A model generated the notes under the pieces. The model did not search any database and was not told the DNA's origin. It saw only the letters and a list, made by a program, of their open reading frames with translations. DNA of 7,449 nucleotides from Chitinophaga pinensis (GTDB taxonomy: Bacteria; Bacteroidota; Bacteroidia; Flavobacteriales_D; Crocinitomicaceae): the NCBI GenBank assembly GCA_945897765.1, contig CAMDGP010000102.1, positions 1-7,449 on the forward strand. The letters are read 5' to 3'. Position numbers and translations under genes: made by a program. This document shows positions 5,598 to 7,449 of this stretch, one piece after another. Every line of letters starts with the position of its first letter. Position 1 is the stretch's first letter.

Positions 5598-6491
5598 TTA
5601 TTCTGCTGATTCTTCTGACGCTGGAGCCTCTTCAACTATTGGTGTAGCGTCAACAGCTGGAGCCTCTTCAACATCTGGTGTAGCTTCAACAACTGGAGCC
5701 TCCTCAACAACTGCTTCTGCTACAACTACTGCTTCTGCAACAACTGGAGTTGCTTCAACAACAGTTTCTTTAGAAGTATCTTCTTTATCTTTATCCTTCA
5801 AATTTTTACGGTCTTCCAAACCTTCTTGGATAGCGTTACAAATTTGATCTAAGATTAAGGAAATTGATTTTGTAGCATCGTCATTTGCTGGGATAGGGAA
5901 ATCAACCAATTTAGGGTTAGAATTCGTATCTACCATTGCAAACGTTGGAATATTCAAACGACGAGCTTCAGCAAGTGCGATGTGTTCTTTCAAAATGTCA
6001 ACGATAAAAATAGCAGCTGGTTGACGAGTCATGTCTGAAATCGAACCAAATGTTTTTTCTAATTTCTCTCTTTGACGAGTTTTAAATAATTTCTCTCTTT
6101 TATTTAATGTTTCCCAAGAACCATCAGACTTCATTTTATCAATCGTAGCCATTTTACGAATTGATTTACGTGTAGTTTGAAAGTTAGTTAACATACCACC
6201 TGTCCAACGTTCAGTTACGTAAGGCATGTTTACTTTAATTACTCTTTCAGAAACGATTTCTTTTGCTTGTTTTTTTGTTGCAACGAAAAGAACTTTTTTA
6301 CCTGATTTTGCAATTTGTTTCATTGCTGCACAAGCTTGCTCAAGGTGAACCATTGTTTTATTCAAGTCAATGATGTGGATTCCTTTTTTCTCTTCGAAAA
6401 TGTATGGAGCCATTGCTGGGTTCCATTTTCTTTTAAGGTGACCAAAATGAACACCTGCTTCTAATAATGTTTCAAAATTTAATTTAGACAT
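5598..6491 (-). CDS. rpsB: Small-subunit ribosomal protein uS2 with acidic repeat tail
   Basis: uS2 binds late to the 30S subunit near bS1. Residues 1 to about 230 are a standard S2: LLEAGVHFGHLKRKWNPAM (9-27), IHIIDLNKT (38-46), VLFVATKKQA (67-76), RWTGGMLTNF (95-104), and DTNSNPKLVDFPIPANDDA (188-206). After a short lysine-rich linker (228-241) comes a tail to residue 297. It is made almost only of Ala, Val, Glu, Pro and Thr, with 16 acidic and no basic residues from 242 onward. It contains a 12-residue repeat (see the DNA repeat entry). S2 without such a tail is about 230-260 residues. The ATG at 6491 gives the family's usual N-terminus. A 106-base leader separates it from rpsI, the longest gap in this ribosomal cluster, and tsf follows 30 bases later. 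Confidence 0.97.
   Translation of the reverse strand: MSKLNFETLLEAGVHFGHLKRKWNPAMAPYIFEEKKGIHIIDLNKTMVHLEQACAAMKQIAKSGKKVLFVATKKQAKEIVSERVIKVNMPYVTERWTGGMLTNFQTTRKSIRKMATIDKMKSDGSWETLNKREKLFKTRQREKLEKTFGSISDMTRQPAAIFIVDILKEHIALAEARRLNIPTFAMVDTNSNPKLVDFPIPANDDATKSISLILDQICNAIQEGLEDRKNLKDKDKEDTSKETVVEATPVVAEAVVVAEAVVEEAPVVEATPDVEEAPAVDATPIVEEAPASEESAE
5623..5709 (-). repeat. 36-bp tandem repeat inside rpsB
   Basis: Two full 36-base units (5623-5658 and 5659-5694, 31 of 36 identical) and the start of a third (5695-5709). In the S2 protein they encode EEAPVVEATPDV (263-274) and EEAPAVDATPIV (275-286), then EEAP (287-290). The unit is a multiple of three, so changes in copy number keep the frame. 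Looser VVEATPVV/VAEAVV echoes continue upstream at residues 244-262. Confidence 0.85.
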
Positions 6492-6597
6492 ATTTTGTTT
6501 TTGTTTACTTTCCTATTTATACTAATTGCACAACCAAAGAGGGTAATAATAACTATTAAAGTACTCAGTGGTTTGGATGCTAAACTTCCAATATCGA
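6492..6597 (-). promoter_or_regulatory. Leader between rpsI and rpsB
   Basis: The 106-base spacer is long for this cluster and may hold the rpsB-tsf promoter or an mRNA leader used for autoregulation, as known for rpsB in gammaproteobacteria. On the minus strand I see CTTTGG (6539-6534) and TATAAATAGG (6521-6512), but their spacing fits neither the Bacteroidota nor the sigma70 pattern. A weak 5-bp hairpin (6573-6577 with 6587-6591) has no T-run, so no terminator follows rpsI. Confidence 0.3.
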
Positions 6598-6984
6598 TTA
6601 ACGTTTCGAGAACTGGAATTTTTTACGTGCTTTTGGTTGACCTGGTTTTTTACGTTCTACCATACGTGGATCACGAGTCATTAAACCTTCAACTTTCAAC
6701 AAAGGTTTGTTTTCTGCTTCCAATTCAACAAGAGCTCTCGAAATACCTAAACGAATTGCTTCTGCTTGACCGTTGATTCCACCACCGTTAACATTAACTT
6801 TAATATCGAATTGTCCAACTGTGTTTGTAAGAATGAAAGGTTGGTTGATTTTAGCTTGTAAAACATCAATTGGGAAAACAGTTGTCATTTCTTTCTTGTT
6901 AACCAAGATGTTTCCTGTTCCTTTTGATAAATAAACACGCGCTACTGCTGTCTTTCTTCTTCCTAAAGCGTTAATTACGTCCAT
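6598..6984 (-). CDS. rpsI: Small-subunit ribosomal protein uS9
   Basis: uS9 sits in the head of the 30S subunit, and its C-terminal tail reaches the P-site tRNA. All hallmarks are present in 128 residues: ALGRRKTAVARVYL (6-19), VNGGGINGQAEAIRLGISRAL (65-85), and the basic end DPRMVERKKPGQPKARKKFQ followed by FSKR, where the last Arg contacts the tRNA anticodon stem-loop. The length is normal. The ATG is 5 bases after the rplM stop, the classic rplM-rpsI pair, so the two are co-transcribed. Confidence 0.97.
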   Translation of the reverse strand: MDVINALGRRKTAVARVYLSKGTGNILVNKKEMTTVFPIDVLQAKINQPFILTNTVGQFDIKVNVNGGGINGQAEAIRLGISRALVELEAENKPLLKVEGLMTRDPRMVERKKPGQPKARKKFQFSKR

Positions 6985-6989
6985 AATTT

Positions 6990-7445
6990 TTATTTGAGTG
7001 TATCAAGATTTAATAATTCTGGTGTTTGAGCCTCATGTTTGTGAGTTGTTCCAGTATATACTTTTAAATTTCTGTATAATTGTCTTCCTAAGGTATTTTT
7101 AGGCAACATACCTTTTACCGCTTTTTCGATTAAACGCTCAGGGTGTTTTCTTAACATTTCTTCAGCTGATGTGAAACGCTGTCCACCTGGATAACCAGAG
7201 AAACGAACATATTCTTTGTCAACCAATTTTGTTCCAGAGAAAGCAACTTTTTCTGCATTGATAACAATTACGTTATCTCCACAATCTGCGTGTGGCGTAT
7301 AACATGTTTTGTACTTCCCACGGATGATTTTAGCAATTTTACTTGCCATACGCCCTACGGTTTGTCCTTCTGCATCAACGATAAACCACTTTTTGTCTGC
7401 AGTTTCTTTGTTGCCTGATAACGTTCTGTAACTTAATGTATTCAC
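6990..7445 (-). CDS. rplM: Large-subunit ribosomal protein uL13
   Basis: uL13 is an early-assembly protein of the 50S subunit. The 151 residues include WFIVDAEGQTVGRMASKIAKIIRGK (20-44), the CGDNVIVINAEKVAFSGTK segment (55-73), HPERLIEKAVKGMLPKNTLGR (105-125) and a C-terminal YTGTTHKHEAQTPELL. The start is read as GTG at 7445, giving MNTLSYRT; Bacteroidota uL13 proteins typically begin with M, D or N, then TLSYKT, which supports it. Only four bases remain upstream in the window, so an earlier start cannot be fully excluded and its promoter is not visible. It is the first gene of the ribosomal cluster here, with rpsI 5 bases behind. Confidence 0.95.
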   Translation of the reverse strand: MNTLSYRTLSGNKETADKKWFIVDAEGQTVGRMASKIAKIIRGKYKTCYTPHADCGDNVIVINAEKVAFSGTKLVDKEYVRFSGYPGGQRFTSAEEMLRKHPERLIEKAVKGMLPKNTLGRQLYRNLKVYTGTTHKHEAQTPELLNLDTLK

Positions 7446-7449
7446 GGTA

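Noticed and set aside
5584..5847. Plus-strand reading frame of 87 codons rich in Ala, Ser and Thr
   Set aside because: It is the mirror of the rpsB repeat tail; its low complexity comes from the opposite strand, and it has no independent support.
6495..6776. Plus-strand reading frame of 93 codons starting with a hydrophobic stretch
   Set aside because: It overlaps rpsI antisense and the rpsB leader; the hydrophobic start is an effect of AT-rich spacer DNA.
1..7449. Mobile element, phage or defence genes
   Set aside because: No transposase, integrase, toxin or nuclease motif is visible in any frame; genes are core housekeeping or small conserved families.

Overview
The window is an AT-rich stretch of a Bacteroidota chromosome, most likely from the order Flavobacteriales. 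Three things point there: the gene order rplM-rpsI-rpsB-tsf-pyrH-frr, the lack of convincing Shine-Dalgarno sequences before nearly every gene, and promoter-like sequences that fit the Bacteroidota pattern (TTTG, about 19 bases, TAnnTTTG) better than the E. coli one. The protein sequences agree: the uL13 N-terminus and the small outer-membrane barrel are of Bacteroidota type. All supported genes lie on the minus strand, so the window is transcribed from right to left.

Right part (about 7445 down to 3320): a translation and ribosome module. It begins with uL13 (rplM, GTG start, almost touching the window edge), then uS9 (rpsI), uS2 (rpsB, with a long acidic repetitive C-terminal tail) and elongation factor Ts (tsf). 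A hairpin with a T-run directly after tsf looks like an intrinsic terminator, complete or partial. A promoter-like sequence lies between it and pyrH (UMP kinase), which is followed by frr (ribosome recycling factor). A strong intrinsic terminator closes the module.

Middle (3047-3371): a spacer with three hairpins. One terminates frr. The other two carry their T-run on the plus strand, where no protein gene is visible.

Left part (3046 down to 450): three tightly packed genes with gaps of 2 and 3 bases, encoding a signal-peptide-bearing outer-membrane beta-barrel protein, a Nif3/DUF34 dinuclear-metal protein with the long-form insertion domain, and a coiled-coil C4 zinc-ribbon protein. They are probably co-transcribed and end at a perfect 10-bp hairpin terminator. 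The last 400 bases (1-399) carry no gene but hold two diverged copies of a repeat, a 14-bp GC palindrome and a short inverted repeat.

Most of the window is ordinary core genome. I do not see a new defence, mobile or biosynthetic system. The points worth a second look are the tandem-repeat tail of S2, the internal terminator and promoter between tsf and pyrH, the plus-strand terminators in the spacer, the intergenic repeat pair, and the Nif3/zinc-ribbon pairing.
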